Source: Bog-756 sp963696495 (GTDB lineage: Bacteria; Actinomycetota; Acidimicrobiia; Acidimicrobiales; RAAP-2). Taken from it: a stretch of 64,000 nucleotides of DNA. Position numbers and translations under genes: made by a program. The stretch spans positions 248,001 to 312,000 of the forward strand of contig CAVOKJ010000004.1 in the NCBI GenBank assembly GCA_963696495.1. Reading direction: 5' to 3'. Positions 42,271 to 50,993 of the stretch are shown here, piece after piece (the first letter of the stretch is position 1; each line of letters begins with the position of its first letter). The notes under the pieces are model-generated. The model worked only from the letters and a program-made list of their open reading frames with translations. It had not been told where the DNA came from and searched no databases.

Positions 42271-43461
42271 TCAGCCGAGCTCGGTCCCCACCACCGACAC
42301 GAACGCGACCATCTCTCCCGGATAGCCACCCAGATTGTGGGTCAGGGCCAGCTTCCGGTCGGTGTCGATCTGGCGCTCCGGAGTGGCCTCACCGCGGAGT
42401 TGGAGCCAGGCCTCGAAGAACATGCGCAGGCCCGACGCCCCCACCGGGTGACCGAAGCTCTTCAGCCCCCCGTCGGGATTGACCGGCAACTCGCCGGTGC
42501 GGTCGAAGGTCCCGGCGAGCACCTCCTTCCATGCGGTGCCCCGCTCGGCGAACCCGAGGTCCTCCATGAGTACCAGCTCGGTCGGGGTGAAGCAGTCGTG
42601 CACCTCGGCCATGGCCAGCTGGTGACGGGGATCGGTGATGCCCGCCTGCTGGTAGGCGTCCTCGGCGGCGCGGGCGCACTCGGGGAACCAGGTGTAGTCG
42701 TACTCGGGGTCGATGAGCCCCGAGCCGCTGCCCGCCGAGAACGAGAGCGCCTTGATGAAGATGGGCTTGTCGGTGTACCGGTAGGCATCCTCGGCGCGGA
42801 CCACGATGGCGGCGGCGGCCCCGTCGGCGACACCGGCGCAGTCGAACACCCCGAGGCGCCCGGCGACCCGGGGCGACGCACAGATGGTCTCCGTGGAGAC
42901 CTCCTTCCTGAATTGCGCCCTCGGGTTGCGCGCCCCGTTCTGGTGGTTCTTCCAGGAGATCCGGGCGAGCACCTCGGTGAGCTCGTCCGGCGTGACGCCG
43001 TACTTCTTGCCGTAGGCCGGGGCCACCATGGAGAACATGGCGGCGGCGGTGAGCGTGCGCTGTGTCCCGTCGTTGGGGATGGGGAAGGCGTTCAGCCCCT
43101 GATACCCGGAGTCCTTCACCTTCTCGGCGCCCACGGCCATGGCCACGTCGTAGGCGCCCGAGGCCACGGCGTAGGCCGCGGCCCGGAGTGCCTCCGAGCC
43201 GGTCGTGCAGTAGTTCTCCACCCGGGTGATCGGCTTCCCCTGCAACTGGAGGGGGCGGGCCAGGGTGATCCCGCTCATCCCGGACTGGGCGGTACCGAAC
43301 CAGTAGGCGTCGACGTCCTCCTTGGTGATGCCGGCCGAGGCGAAGGTGTCCTCGGCCGCCTCGACGATCAGGTCGTCGAGGCCCTTGTCCCAGTGCTCGG
43401 CGAAGCGGGTGCAGCCCATCCCGACGATGGCCACCCTGTCCTTGATCCCGTGTGAACTCAT
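42271..43461 (-). CDS. SCP2-type thiolase (acetyl-CoA acetyltransferase family)
   Basis: 396 residues. Thiolase residues are all present: nucleophile in ENYCTTGSEALR, EVHDCFTPTEL, and the base loop FGHPVGASGLRM. The DRVAIVGMGCTRFAEHWDKG N-terminus is typical of lipid-transfer-protein-type (Ltp) thiolases of actinobacteria and archaea. Its ATG overlaps the stop of the upstream HMG-CoA-synthase-like/DUF35 gene by 4 nt, so the two products are probably partners: either a thiolase with an acyl-CoA-binding OB-fold, or a retro-aldolase as in Ltp2 with DUF35. Which reaction is used is not certain from sequence. Confidence 0.9.
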   Translation of the reverse strand: MSSHGIKDRVAIVGMGCTRFAEHWDKGLDDLIVEAAEDTFASAGITKEDVDAYWFGTAQSGMSGITLARPLQLQGKPITRVENYCTTGSEALRAAAYAVASGAYDVAMAVGAEKVKDSGYQGLNAFPIPNDGTQRTLTAAAMFSMVAPAYGKKYGVTPDELTEVLARISWKNHQNGARNPRAQFRKEVSTETICASPRVAGRLGVFDCAGVADGAAAAIVVRAEDAYRYTDKPIFIKALSFSAGSGSGLIDPEYDYTWFPECARAAEDAYQQAGITDPRHQLAMAEVHDCFTPTELVLMEDLGFAERGTAWKEVLAGTFDRTGELPVNPDGGLKSFGHPVGASGLRMFFEAWLQLRGEATPERQIDTDRKLALTHNLGGYPGEMVAFVSVVGTELG

Positions 43462-45002
43462 CGCTCTCCTCTGCTGCGGACGTCGTCGGAGCCGGCGGGC
43501 GGTGCCGCCGACAGTGGGCCGGATCCCGATGCCGGGGCGCCCGATGCCGGGGTGCCCGATGCCGGGGTGCCTGACGCCGGGGCGCCGGAGTGACGGACCG
43601 GCTTGGCCTTCCAGAAATAGTCGTGGATGCCGTCGGCGGTGAACAGCCTGCGGAACGTCATGGCCACGCGGTCGCCGATGTCGACGGTATCGGGGTCCAC
43701 ATCGGTCAGCTCGACCGGGAACCGGCCGCCACCGTCGAAGTCGAGGACGGCGAACACGATCGGCGGACTCGGCGAGTAGGCCAACCGGTCGATGGTGTAC
43801 GTGGCGATCGTCGCCTCCGCATCGGCCCGTCCGATCGGGTCCATGTCGTCGACCGCGCCCCCCTTCATCGACACCCGGGACGGGGGGAGGTGCACAGCCT
43901 CGGACGTCCGGTCCTTGGACCCGACGAAGCCGAACTTCCAGTCCTCGCTCCGCCAGGCGGCCGACGACGAGACGCGCTGGGGCTCGGGCCGCCGGGGAGG
44001 CTCCGGAGTGACCATGCCTCGCCACGACAGGAACTTCCCGTAGGGGAGGTCGGCCCCGGCGGCGACCTGGTCGGCGACCGACTCGGCGGGCGACCAGGTC
44101 GAACGGGCCCCGGTGGTCCGGAACACCAGGACGTCGGCCCCGTCGGCCAGGGCGACCACGGCGATGACCTCGCCCGGCTGGGACTGCTCGACGAGGGAGG
44201 CGAGCACCAGGCCGGGATGGGCGGCTCCGGTCTGGCCGACCGTACCGGTGAGATCGTCAGCGAGCGCCCCGTCGACGACCCCGAGCTTGCGGGCGAGGGC
44301 CTTGACGGCGCGACCGTGCATCCCGGTCACCGCCACGCGGTCCACCTGCCCTGCGGAGATGCCGACATCCTTGAGCGCGGCCTCCCACGCCTGGGACCCC
44401 AGGGGCACGTAGCGGGTCTCCCCGAACCGCTCCTCCCACAGCCGGGAGCGGCGGTCGCCGGCGGTCCGCCAGCGGTCGAGGAATTCGTCGCTCACCGAGG
44501 CTCCACCCAGGTACTCGGCGATCACCGGTGTTCCCGGCTCGTCGTCGGCCACGACCACCGCGGCGGCCCCGTCCCCACCCGCCGACTCGTCGGCAGAGGT
44601 TGGCAGCCCGTCGCGCAGGTCGGACAGGACGACCAGCGTGGTGCCGGTGCCGGTCGCCACCAGGCTCGATCGGAGGGCACCGGTCCCCGAGCGGAGGGCG
44701 CCCCCGAAGTCATAGGCGGCCACGTCGGCCGGCTGGCGCAGGGCGGCGTGGATCGTGGTGGCGTTGGTCTTGTCGAGGTAGGCGGGGGATGCGGTGGCGA
44801 ACCAGATGGTGCCGGGCGCCGCCGCCGGCACCGGGCGGAGGGCCAGCCGCGCCGCCTCCACGCCCATCGTCGTGGTGTCCTCGTCGTGGGAGGCCACCGA
44901 GCGGGTTCCCTTGCCGCCCCCGCTGCCGAACACCTCGGCGACGGCCGAGCGCTGCAGGCGGCGGTATGGGACGTACCCGGCGATGCTGACGATGCCTCTC
45001 AT
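43458..45002 (-). CDS. HMG-CoA synthase-like protein fused to DUF35 OB-fold domain
   Basis: 514 residues. Residues 1-310 follow the archaeal/bacterial 3-hydroxy-3-methylglutaryl-CoA synthase fold (GIVSIAGYVPYRRLQR, GVEAARLAL, GQTGAAHPGLVLASLVEQ). Residues 330-490 form a DUF35-type acyl-CoA-binding OB domain (LSWRGMVTPEPPRRPEP, FAVLDFDGGGRFPVELTD, VAMTFRRLF). The nucleophilic Cys expected after the DF in YDFGGALRSGTGAL is absent, so condensation by the usual route is unlikely. The tail is a GTPAS pentapeptide repeat. In archaea, thiolase, HMGCS and DUF35 assemble into one complex; the overlap with a thiolase gene suggests a similar complex. Confidence 0.85.
   Translation of the reverse strand: MRGIVSIAGYVPYRRLQRSAVAEVFGSGGGKGTRSVASHDEDTTTMGVEAARLALRPVPAAAPGTIWFATASPAYLDKTNATTIHAALRQPADVAAYDFGGALRSGTGALRSSLVATGTGTTLVVLSDLRDGLPTSADESAGGDGAAAVVVADDEPGTPVIAEYLGGASVSDEFLDRWRTAGDRRSRLWEERFGETRYVPLGSQAWEAALKDVGISAGQVDRVAVTGMHGRAVKALARKLGVVDGALADDLTGTVGQTGAAHPGLVLASLVEQSQPGEVIAVVALADGADVLVFRTTGARSTWSPAESVADQVAAGADLPYGKFLSWRGMVTPEPPRRPEPQRVSSSAAWRSEDWKFGFVGSKDRTSEAVHLPPSRVSMKGGAVDDMDPIGRADAEATIATYTIDRLAYSPSPPIVFAVLDFDGGGRFPVELTDVDPDTVDIGDRVAMTFRRLFTADGIHDYFWKAKPVRHSGAPASGTPASGTPASGAPASGSGPLSAAPPAGSDDVRSRGER
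43528..43587. repeat. 15-bp in-frame repeat at the 3' end of the HMGCS-like gene
   Basis: Four 15-bp copies (GATGCCGGGGCGCCC type) at 43528, 43543, 43558 and 43573, encoding the ASG(A/T)P tail. Confidence 0.85.
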
Positions 45003-45174
45003 CTGTGCTGGGCTTCCTTCCTCGAGACGGCGGCAACCGCCGCCGTCTGGCTCAACCGGCGCTGATTCAGGTGCTCCTCGGACACCGGGCCTGCCCCCGG
45101 GCGTCTCCTCCCCGGATCGGGCGACCCGACCAACGGTACGGACGGGGACGCTGGCCTCCCCGGCTTCCTCATCC

Positions 45175-45206
45175 TATGATGTCCACAGTATCTGACGGTC
45201 AGTCAG
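45175..45206 (+). promoter_or_regulatory. Promoter with TetR-type operator for the acyl-CoA genes
   Basis: TATGAT (45175-45180) is a good -10 box. Just downstream, CTGAC-GGTCA-GTCAG (45192-45206) is a perfect 15-bp inverted-repeat site that also contains the 11-bp palindrome CTGAC-G-GTCAG. Such sites are typical of TetR-family regulators of acyl-CoA catabolism. It sits in the 251-bp divergent space between the HMGCS-like and acyl-CoA dehydrogenase genes and could control both. Confidence 0.6.
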
Positions 45207-45253
45207 GAAACCACCGCGGTGCCGCGCCGCGACCGCACGATGGAGGTCCGTCC

Positions 45254-46435
45254 ATGGATTTCGAGTTCACCACCGAACAGCTCGATTTCGTCAAGGAGGT
45301 CGAGGACTTCCTCGACGCCAACGACGATCCCGAGGTCTTCGACGTCACTCGAGAGAACATGGCCCAGATCGTCGACACCCCCCTGCGACGCAAGTTCATG
45401 GCCAAGCTCGGTGAGCAGGGCTGGCTCGGCATCACCTGGCCCGAGGAGTACGGCGGTTCCGACGGCGAGGGGATCTACGAGTACCTCCTGAACGAGGCGC
45501 TGGCCGCCCGCGGGGGTCCCCAGATCGGCAAGGGCGTCGGCATCATCGGCAAGACGATCATCAGCCACGGCAGCGACCAGCTCAAGGCGGAGTTCCTGCC
45601 GAAGATCCTCCGCAACGAGGTCGAGTTCGCCGTCGGGTACTCGGAGCCCAACGCCGGGTCGGACGCCGCATCCATGCAGTTGAAGGCCACCCGGGACGGC
45701 GACGGCTGGCGGCTCAACGGCCAGAAGACCTGGACCACGTCGGCCCACTTCGCCGACTGGTACTGGGTCGGGGCGCGGACCGACCCGGACGCTCCCAAGC
45801 ACCATGGGATCACCCTGTTCCTCGTCCCCATGGACCATCCGGGCATCACGGTGAAGGCCATCTGGACCATGGGCGACGAGCGCACCAACGAGGTCTATCT
45901 CGATGATGTCTGGGTCTCCGACGACTACGTGGTCGGCGAGCTCAACAAGGGGTTCCAATACATCTCCGAGGCGCTGGATCTCGAGCGGTTCACCCTCTTC
46001 ACCTACTCGCCGATCGCCCAGCGGCTCGACCTCCTGACCGAGTACGTCGCCACCGCCACCCGGGACGGCGAGCCCCTGAAGGACGACGCCGTCGTGCGGT
46101 CGCGACTGGCCGAGCTGCACACCGAGGCCGAGGTGGCCAGGGTCCTCGGGCTCAAGTTCGTGTTCGCATCGGCCCAGGGCGGTGCCCCACCCACCTCCGA
46201 GGCGTCCGAGTACAAGCTGTTCACCACCGAGTTCTCCCGGCGCCTGGCCAACGCGTCGATGGACATCGCCGGACCGGGCGGCCAGCTCCGGGTTCGTGAC
46301 GAGGACGCCCCGATGAAGGGCCGGGCCGAGTCCACGTACCGCTACACCGTCATCGACACCATCGGGGGCGGCTCGTCGGAGATCCAGAAGAACATCATCG
46401 CCCGCCGCAAGCTGGGCCTGCCGAAGAACTTCTGA
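45254..46435 (+). CDS. Acyl-CoA dehydrogenase (FadE, GGSSEIQ-type)
   Basis: 393-residue flavoprotein. Landmarks: GWLGITWPEEYGGSD, FAVGYSEPNAGSDAASMQ (FAD and substrate loop), NGQKTWTTSAHFADWYW, and C-terminal IDTIGGGSSEIQKNIIARRKLGLP. ATG 45254 has a GGAGGTCCG site. The GGSSEIQ ending resembles the catalytic-type chain of the mycobacterial heterotetrameric FadE26-29 enzymes. The second dehydrogenase of this cluster lacks this motif, so the two may pair. First gene of a five-gene operon. Confidence 0.92.
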   Translation: MDFEFTTEQLDFVKEVEDFLDANDDPEVFDVTRENMAQIVDTPLRRKFMAKLGEQGWLGITWPEEYGGSDGEGIYEYLLNEALAARGGPQIGKGVGIIGKTIISHGSDQLKAEFLPKILRNEVEFAVGYSEPNAGSDAASMQLKATRDGDGWRLNGQKTWTTSAHFADWYWVGARTDPDAPKHHGITLFLVPMDHPGITVKAIWTMGDERTNEVYLDDVWVSDDYVVGELNKGFQYISEALDLERFTLFTYSPIAQRLDLLTEYVATATRDGEPLKDDAVVRSRLAELHTEAEVARVLGLKFVFASAQGGAPPTSEASEYKLFTTEFSRRLANASMDIAGPGGQLRVRDEDAPMKGRAESTYRYTVIDTIGGGSSEIQKNIIARRKLGLPKNF

Positions 46436-46466
46436 TTCCCACCCCCGTGACCCCGACGGCTGCCCC

Positions 46467-47783
46467 GTGACCCAGACCAAGACCACGCCCGACGGGGCGC
46501 CGCCGCCCGCCGCACCGAGCCGGGCTCCCGACGGCCCGCTGCGCGGCATCGTGGTGCTCGATCTGGCCAGCGTCGGTCCGGCCGCCCGGTGCACGAGGAT
46601 CCTGGCCGACTACGGGGCCACGGTGATCAAGGTCGGTGCCGTCCCGGGCCGCGGCGTGGAGCCGGTCCGGCCACCGTTCTATGCCTACAGCGGCTCGCGG
46701 TACCTGCAGCGGACCTCCATCGACCTGAAGGATCCCGACGGCCGTGACGCGTTCCTCGCCCTGGTGCGCCGGGCCGATGTCGTGGTCGAGAGCTTCCGGC
46801 CGGGCGTGGTCGACCGCCTGGGCATCGGCGTGGAGGACCTGGCCGCCGTCAACCCGTCGATCATCGTGTGCTCCACGACCGGGTACGGGCAGTACGGTCC
46901 ACGGTCCTCGTGGGCCGGGCACGACATCAACTACCTGGCGGTGGGCGGCTATCTGGCCACGACCCAGCCGAGGGCGGACGGTGGGCCGCCGATCCCCGGG
47001 GCGACCATCGCCGACGCAGCCGGAGGTGGCATGCAGGCGGCGATGGCGGTGATGGCCGCCATCATCGGCCGGGATGCGCCTGCCGGCCGGGACGCCGGTG
47101 ACGGCGGCGAGGCCGGTGGGGACGCGGGTGACGTCGGTGGTGCCGTCGGCCGGCCGGTCGGACCCACCCATCTCGACGTGTCCATCGCCGACGGTGTGCT
47201 CTGGCTCACGTCGTTGGCCGTCGACGAGCAGTTGGCCACCGGCGCGCCGGTCGGCCACGGGCACAACATCATCACCGGCCGCTATGCCTGCTACGGCACC
47301 TACCGGGCGGCTGACGGGGGGTGGCTGGCCGTGGGGGCGATCGAGCCGAAGTTCTACGCCAATCTGTGCCGACTGCTCGGGTGCGAGCAGTGGTCCGCCC
47401 ACCAGCTGGACGACGACGTGCAGGACAAGATCAGAGAGGACTTCGCCGCCGCCTTCGCCACCAGGGACCGGGACGCGTGGGTCGCCGATCTCGCCGGCGC
47501 CGACACCTGTGTGACGCCGGTCCTGTCGGTGGAGGAGCTGGTCGACGACGAGCAGTTCGCCGCCCGTGGCTCCATCGTCGACGCCGTCGGTGCGCCGGAC
47601 GGGGACGGACAGGATGCGGTGCGGTTCCGCCAGGTCGGCCCGGTGCTGGCGGGGATGGTCGCACCGGTGGGGCCCATCGTGGTGGGGGACCCGCTGCGCT
47701 CCGACACCGAGCAGTTGTTGGTCGACGCCGGTCTGACGTCGGAACGGATCGCCGGATTGCGGCAGAGAGGGGTCGTGGCATGA
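46467..47783 (+). CDS. CoA transferase, family III (CaiB/BaiF)
   Basis: 438 residues. Class III features: LDLASVGPAARCTRILADYGATVIKV at the N-terminus, SIDLKDPDGRDAF, VVESFRPGVVDRLGIG, and the catalytic Asp in SWAGHDINYLAVGGYL. It would move CoA between acyl groups to activate or release substrate. A Gly/Asp-rich insertion (RDAGDGGEAGGDAGDVGG) encoded by short in-phase repeats near 47085-47155 interrupts the fold after AAIIG. GTG 46467 start; the stop overlaps the next ATG by 4 nt. Confidence 0.9.
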   Translation: MTQTKTTPDGAPPPAAPSRAPDGPLRGIVVLDLASVGPAARCTRILADYGATVIKVGAVPGRGVEPVRPPFYAYSGSRYLQRTSIDLKDPDGRDAFLALVRRADVVVESFRPGVVDRLGIGVEDLAAVNPSIIVCSTTGYGQYGPRSSWAGHDINYLAVGGYLATTQPRADGGPPIPGATIADAAGGGMQAAMAVMAAIIGRDAPAGRDAGDGGEAGGDAGDVGGAVGRPVGPTHLDVSIADGVLWLTSLAVDEQLATGAPVGHGHNIITGRYACYGTYRAADGGWLAVGAIEPKFYANLCRLLGCEQWSAHQLDDDVQDKIREDFAAAFATRDRDAWVADLAGADTCVTPVLSVEELVDDEQFAARGSIVDAVGAPDGDGQDAVRFRQVGPVLAGMVAPVGPIVVGDPLRSDTEQLLVDAGLTSERIAGLRQRGVVA

Positions 47784-48298
47784 GTGCCATCGGCGTGGAG
47801 GACATCGAGGGTCTGATCGGTGTGGAGCAGTACCAAGAAGAGGGGGAGTTCCCCGTCGAGCAGGGCTATGTGTGGACCACGTGCGCCTCGGTGGAGAACG
47901 GCAACCCCCTGTTCTGGGAGACCAAGGTGGCAGACGAGGTCACCGGCGGGCCCATCGCCCCACCGACCATGGTCTCGGTGTGGTTCCGTCCGCACCACTG
48001 GGCCCCAGGTCGCACGGGCCAGGCCCTGCCCCTCCAGGTCCATTTCGACCTGAAGGAGGGGTTGGGGCTCCCCGAGGCGGTCATGAGCGACAACACCATC
48101 GTCTTCCACGAGCCGGTGCGACCGGGTGACCGCCTCGTCACCAGCCAGATCCTCCGGTCGGTGAGCGACGAGAAGACCACCAAGCTCGGGACCGGACGGT
48201 TCTGGGTGATCGACGTCGAGTACCACAATCAACGGGGCGACCTGGTGGCCGTCGAGAGCTACACGGGGTTCGGCTACCGCCGGGGGGACGGATCATGA
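47780..48298 (+). CDS. MaoC-like hot-dog protein, FAS1-dehydratase-type subunit
   Basis: 172-residue single hot-dog domain. Begins IEGLIGVEQYQEEGEFPVEQGYV and has ETKVADEVTGGPIAPPTMVSVW, typical of the N-terminal, non-catalytic MaoC partner (as in ChsH2-N or HtdX-type heterodimers). The hydratase Asp/His pair is not obvious. It overlaps the CoA transferase and the next MaoC gene by 4 nt each, so a heterodimer with the next product is likely. Confidence 0.82.
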   Translation: MSAIGVEDIEGLIGVEQYQEEGEFPVEQGYVWTTCASVENGNPLFWETKVADEVTGGPIAPPTMVSVWFRPHHWAPGRTGQALPLQVHFDLKEGLGLPEAVMSDNTIVFHEPVRPGDRLVTSQILRSVSDEKTTKLGTGRFWVIDVEYHNQRGDLVAVESYTGFGYRRGDGS

Positions 48299-48783
48299 CC
48301 ACCACCGCCCCCACCCGGCTGCTCCACGGCGACGTGCGCGTCGGGGACCGCCTCCCCGAGCTCGCCTATCCCGTGACCGCCACCACGGTGGTGCTCGGGG
48401 CCCTGGCCGCCCGCGACTGGCGCCCCATGCACCACGACAAGGACTTCGCCGTCGAGCGGAACGGGACCCGCGACATCTTCCTCAACACCCCCAACCAGGC
48501 GGCCTGGTTCGAGCGGTTCGTGACCGACTGGACCGGACCCTACGGCCGCCTGCAGCGCATGACCTTCCGCATGCTCGGCTCGATCTTCCCCGGCGACACC
48601 ATGGTGTTCCGCGGCGAGGTCACCGACACCGGAGTGGACGAGGAGGGCTGTGGGTGGGTCGCCATCGACATCTCGGTGTCCGTCGAGGACGACCCCAAGA
48701 CGACCTGCCGGGCGCGGGTGGCGCTCCCGGTGTCGCCCGACGACAACCCCTGGCAGCGGCGAGGTGACCGATGGCGCCCCTGA
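48295..48783 (+). CDS. MaoC-like enoyl-CoA hydratase, catalytic-type subunit
   Basis: 162 residues with the hydratase motif LAARDWRPMHHDKDFA (the R-D-x-x-P-x-H-x-D pattern with catalytic Asp and His). It hydrates trans-2-enoyl-CoA, probably as a heterodimer with the preceding MaoC protein, which lacks the motif. GDTMVFRGEVTDTG is the usual C-terminal strand region. Overlaps the previous gene by 4 nt. Confidence 0.85.
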   Translation: MTTTAPTRLLHGDVRVGDRLPELAYPVTATTVVLGALAARDWRPMHHDKDFAVERNGTRDIFLNTPNQAAWFERFVTDWTGPYGRLQRMTFRMLGSIFPGDTMVFRGEVTDTGVDEEGCGWVAIDISVSVEDDPKTTCRARVALPVSPDDNPWQRRGDRWRP

Positions 48784-48907
48784 TGGGAGTCACTCCCCGC
48801 CCCGCCCGTGTCCACGGCCCGCCGACCGGAGCGCCCGTGCCCCGGGCACGGCGCCGCCTGGCCGGGGCCGCCCCACTGATCGAACGACCGAACGAGGAGA
48901 GCTGAGC

Positions 48908-50038
48908 ATGTTGGATCTGAAATTCAGCGCAGAGCAGGAGATGCTGCGCGAGACGGTGCGCGGGGTGTGCGCCACCACCACGCCGTTGAGCGTGGTCCGT
49001 GAGCTGGAGGACGACCCGGTCGGCTACTCGCCGGAGCTGTGGAAGCAGCTCGCCCACCTCGACCTCCTCGGGCTGCAGCTTCCCGAGCAGTACGGGGGCT
49101 CGGGGATGACCGCCGTCGAGGGTGTGGTCCTCTACGAGGAGTTCGGCCGTTCGCTGGCACCGTCCCCCCATTTCGTGAGCTCGATCCTGTCGGGTGGTGC
49201 GCTGGCGCACTCGGGGAGTGACGCGCTCAAGGAGGAGTGGCTGCCCCGCATCGTGTCCGGGGAGGCCATCCTGACCCCGGCCTGGCTGGAGCCGGAGAAC
49301 GGCTTCGGCCCGAGGGGTGTGCAGGTCCGCGCCGTCCCCGAGGGGGAGGGATTCGTGCTCTCGGGCACCAAGCGGCACGTGGCCTTCGCCTCGTCCGCCT
49401 CGCGACTGGTGGTCCTGGCCCGCACCGGCGAATCCCCCGGCGACGTCGACCTCTTCCTGGTGGACCCGTCCGACCCGGGGGTCTCCCTCACCCAGCAGAT
49501 GACCGTCGCCGCCGACACCCAGTACCGGGTCGACCTCGACCACGTGCAAGTCACCGCCGACGACCGGATCGGCGGGGCCGGCACCGGTTGGTCCACGTGG
49601 GACGCCGTCATGCACGACGGGATCATCCTGGCCGGGGCCCAGGCTGTCGGCGGCGCCCAGTACGCCATGGAGATCACCGTCCAGTACGCCAAGGATCGCC
49701 AGCAGTTCGACAAGCCCCTGGGGGCGTTTCAGGCCCTGGCCCACTACCTCGCCGACGCCGCCACCTCCGTGGACGGTGCCGAGGTGTTGGTCCACGAGGC
49801 GGCCTGGGCCCGCTCCGAGGGCCGGGACGTGGCCAAGCTGGCGCCGATGGCGAAGCTGTACGCCTGTCGGACCTTCCGGGACGTGACGGCCACCGCCCAA
49901 CAGATCTTCGGCGGCATCGGCTTCACCGTCGAGTTCGACATCCAGCTCTACTTCCGACGGGCGAAGCAGCTCCAGATCTCGTGGTGGGACACCCGCTACC
50001 TGGAGGAGATGGTGGCGTCCGCCGTGCTCGACGGCTGA
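48908..50038 (+). CDS. Acyl-CoA dehydrogenase (partner-type chain)
   Basis: 376 residues. FLDFKFSAEQEML-like N-terminus (LDLKFSAEQEMLRETVRG), GLQLPEQYGGSGMTAVE, AWLEPENGFGPRGVQ in place of the usual (S/T)EPxAGSD, and YAKDRQQFDKPLGAFQALAH. It ends at SWWDTRYLEEM without the GGTSEIQ-like C-terminal catalytic or FAD motif. This layout fits the second chain of alpha2beta2 acyl-CoA dehydrogenases known from actinobacterial steroid side-chain catabolism. ATG 48908 with GAGGAGAGCTGAGC upstream. Last gene of the operon. Confidence 0.9.
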   Translation: MLDLKFSAEQEMLRETVRGVCATTTPLSVVRELEDDPVGYSPELWKQLAHLDLLGLQLPEQYGGSGMTAVEGVVLYEEFGRSLAPSPHFVSSILSGGALAHSGSDALKEEWLPRIVSGEAILTPAWLEPENGFGPRGVQVRAVPEGEGFVLSGTKRHVAFASSASRLVVLARTGESPGDVDLFLVDPSDPGVSLTQQMTVAADTQYRVDLDHVQVTADDRIGGAGTGWSTWDAVMHDGIILAGAQAVGGAQYAMEITVQYAKDRQQFDKPLGAFQALAHYLADAATSVDGAEVLVHEAAWARSEGRDVAKLAPMAKLYACRTFRDVTATAQQIFGGIGFTVEFDIQLYFRRAKQLQISWWDTRYLEEMVASAVLDG

Positions 50039-50993
50039 CCCCGCCGGCACGGCGGCGACCCTACGCGCCGGCGACCCTACGCGCCGGACGCCGCCCGAGC
50101 CGGAGCACCGCCGCACCATTCACAGGCGGGCGGTGGCGTCGATCGCGACGGGCGCGGAGGCGCGTGCGGAGAAGTGCAGTGCCGCCGTCTGCGGTGCCGC
50201 GTCGTGCGACCCGACCCGACCCGACCCGCCCGCCTTGTGGAGAGTCCCATCTCTCGTCCAACGCCCGACGGTCCGGGGTGCCGACCCGGTACGGCGACCG
50301 ACGGTCTGGCGTCGAGAGCCCGATGTCGGCCAGTTGCCCGACGCGTGCCCTCGGAGGGGGGCTGGTGGGGACCGTCACGCTCAGTGGTCGCGTCGTCTCG
50401 CTGGAGAGTCACCGTCGCACCGGGCGCCACGCCGGGGAAGTGGTCGACCGGACCCTGGCGGGGGACCGGGGCCGGGGGAGGACGGCCGGCGACGGAACCG
50501 TCGCCGCCGCCCGGGACGCACCGGGTGTCGGAGGCGTGGCTGCCCCCGGTGTCGGGGCGGCCCCGCCGGTGGGCGGCGGTGCCGGGGCGCCACCCCGGGC
50601 CGCCCGCCCGGTCGGCGATCAGCGGTCGAGGAGGATACTCCCTGGTCACAGCCATTTCCCTCCGGAACCACCCCCGGATCGACACGCCCCCCACCGCGCC
50701 GTGCCATCTCCGGACCCCGGGCCACCCCGGGACGGCACCGCCGAGCGACCGCCCTCGGTGATGCGATCGGTGGGAGATCGTGGGACGCGTCCTCGGCCCG
50801 CGGATCAGCCCCGAGCGGAGCCGCCGTGGGTGCCCGGTGTCCCGAGACGGACCGGATGCGCCCACCCTGTGGGGACGGTACGGTCCGGACGCCGCAGTCA
50901 CCGACGCAGGCGATCGCCGGATGGGTAAGGATCTAGACAGCAGTGGGGATGCCCCCCCGGGGGTGACTGCGCTTGAACAAAGGCTGCACATCG
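50039..50993. other. 955-bp gene-poor region
   Basis: No ORF on either strand has convincing protein character; the long open frames here are Arg/Pro/Gly-rich and follow from GC content. It holds a GACCC pentamer run (about 50208-50230), duplicated GCGCCGGCGACCCTAC near 50060, and a TAGACA -10-like box at 50934-50939 about 60 bp before the transporter start, next to a CCCCCCCGGGGG palindrome (about 50952-50963). Confidence 0.5.
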
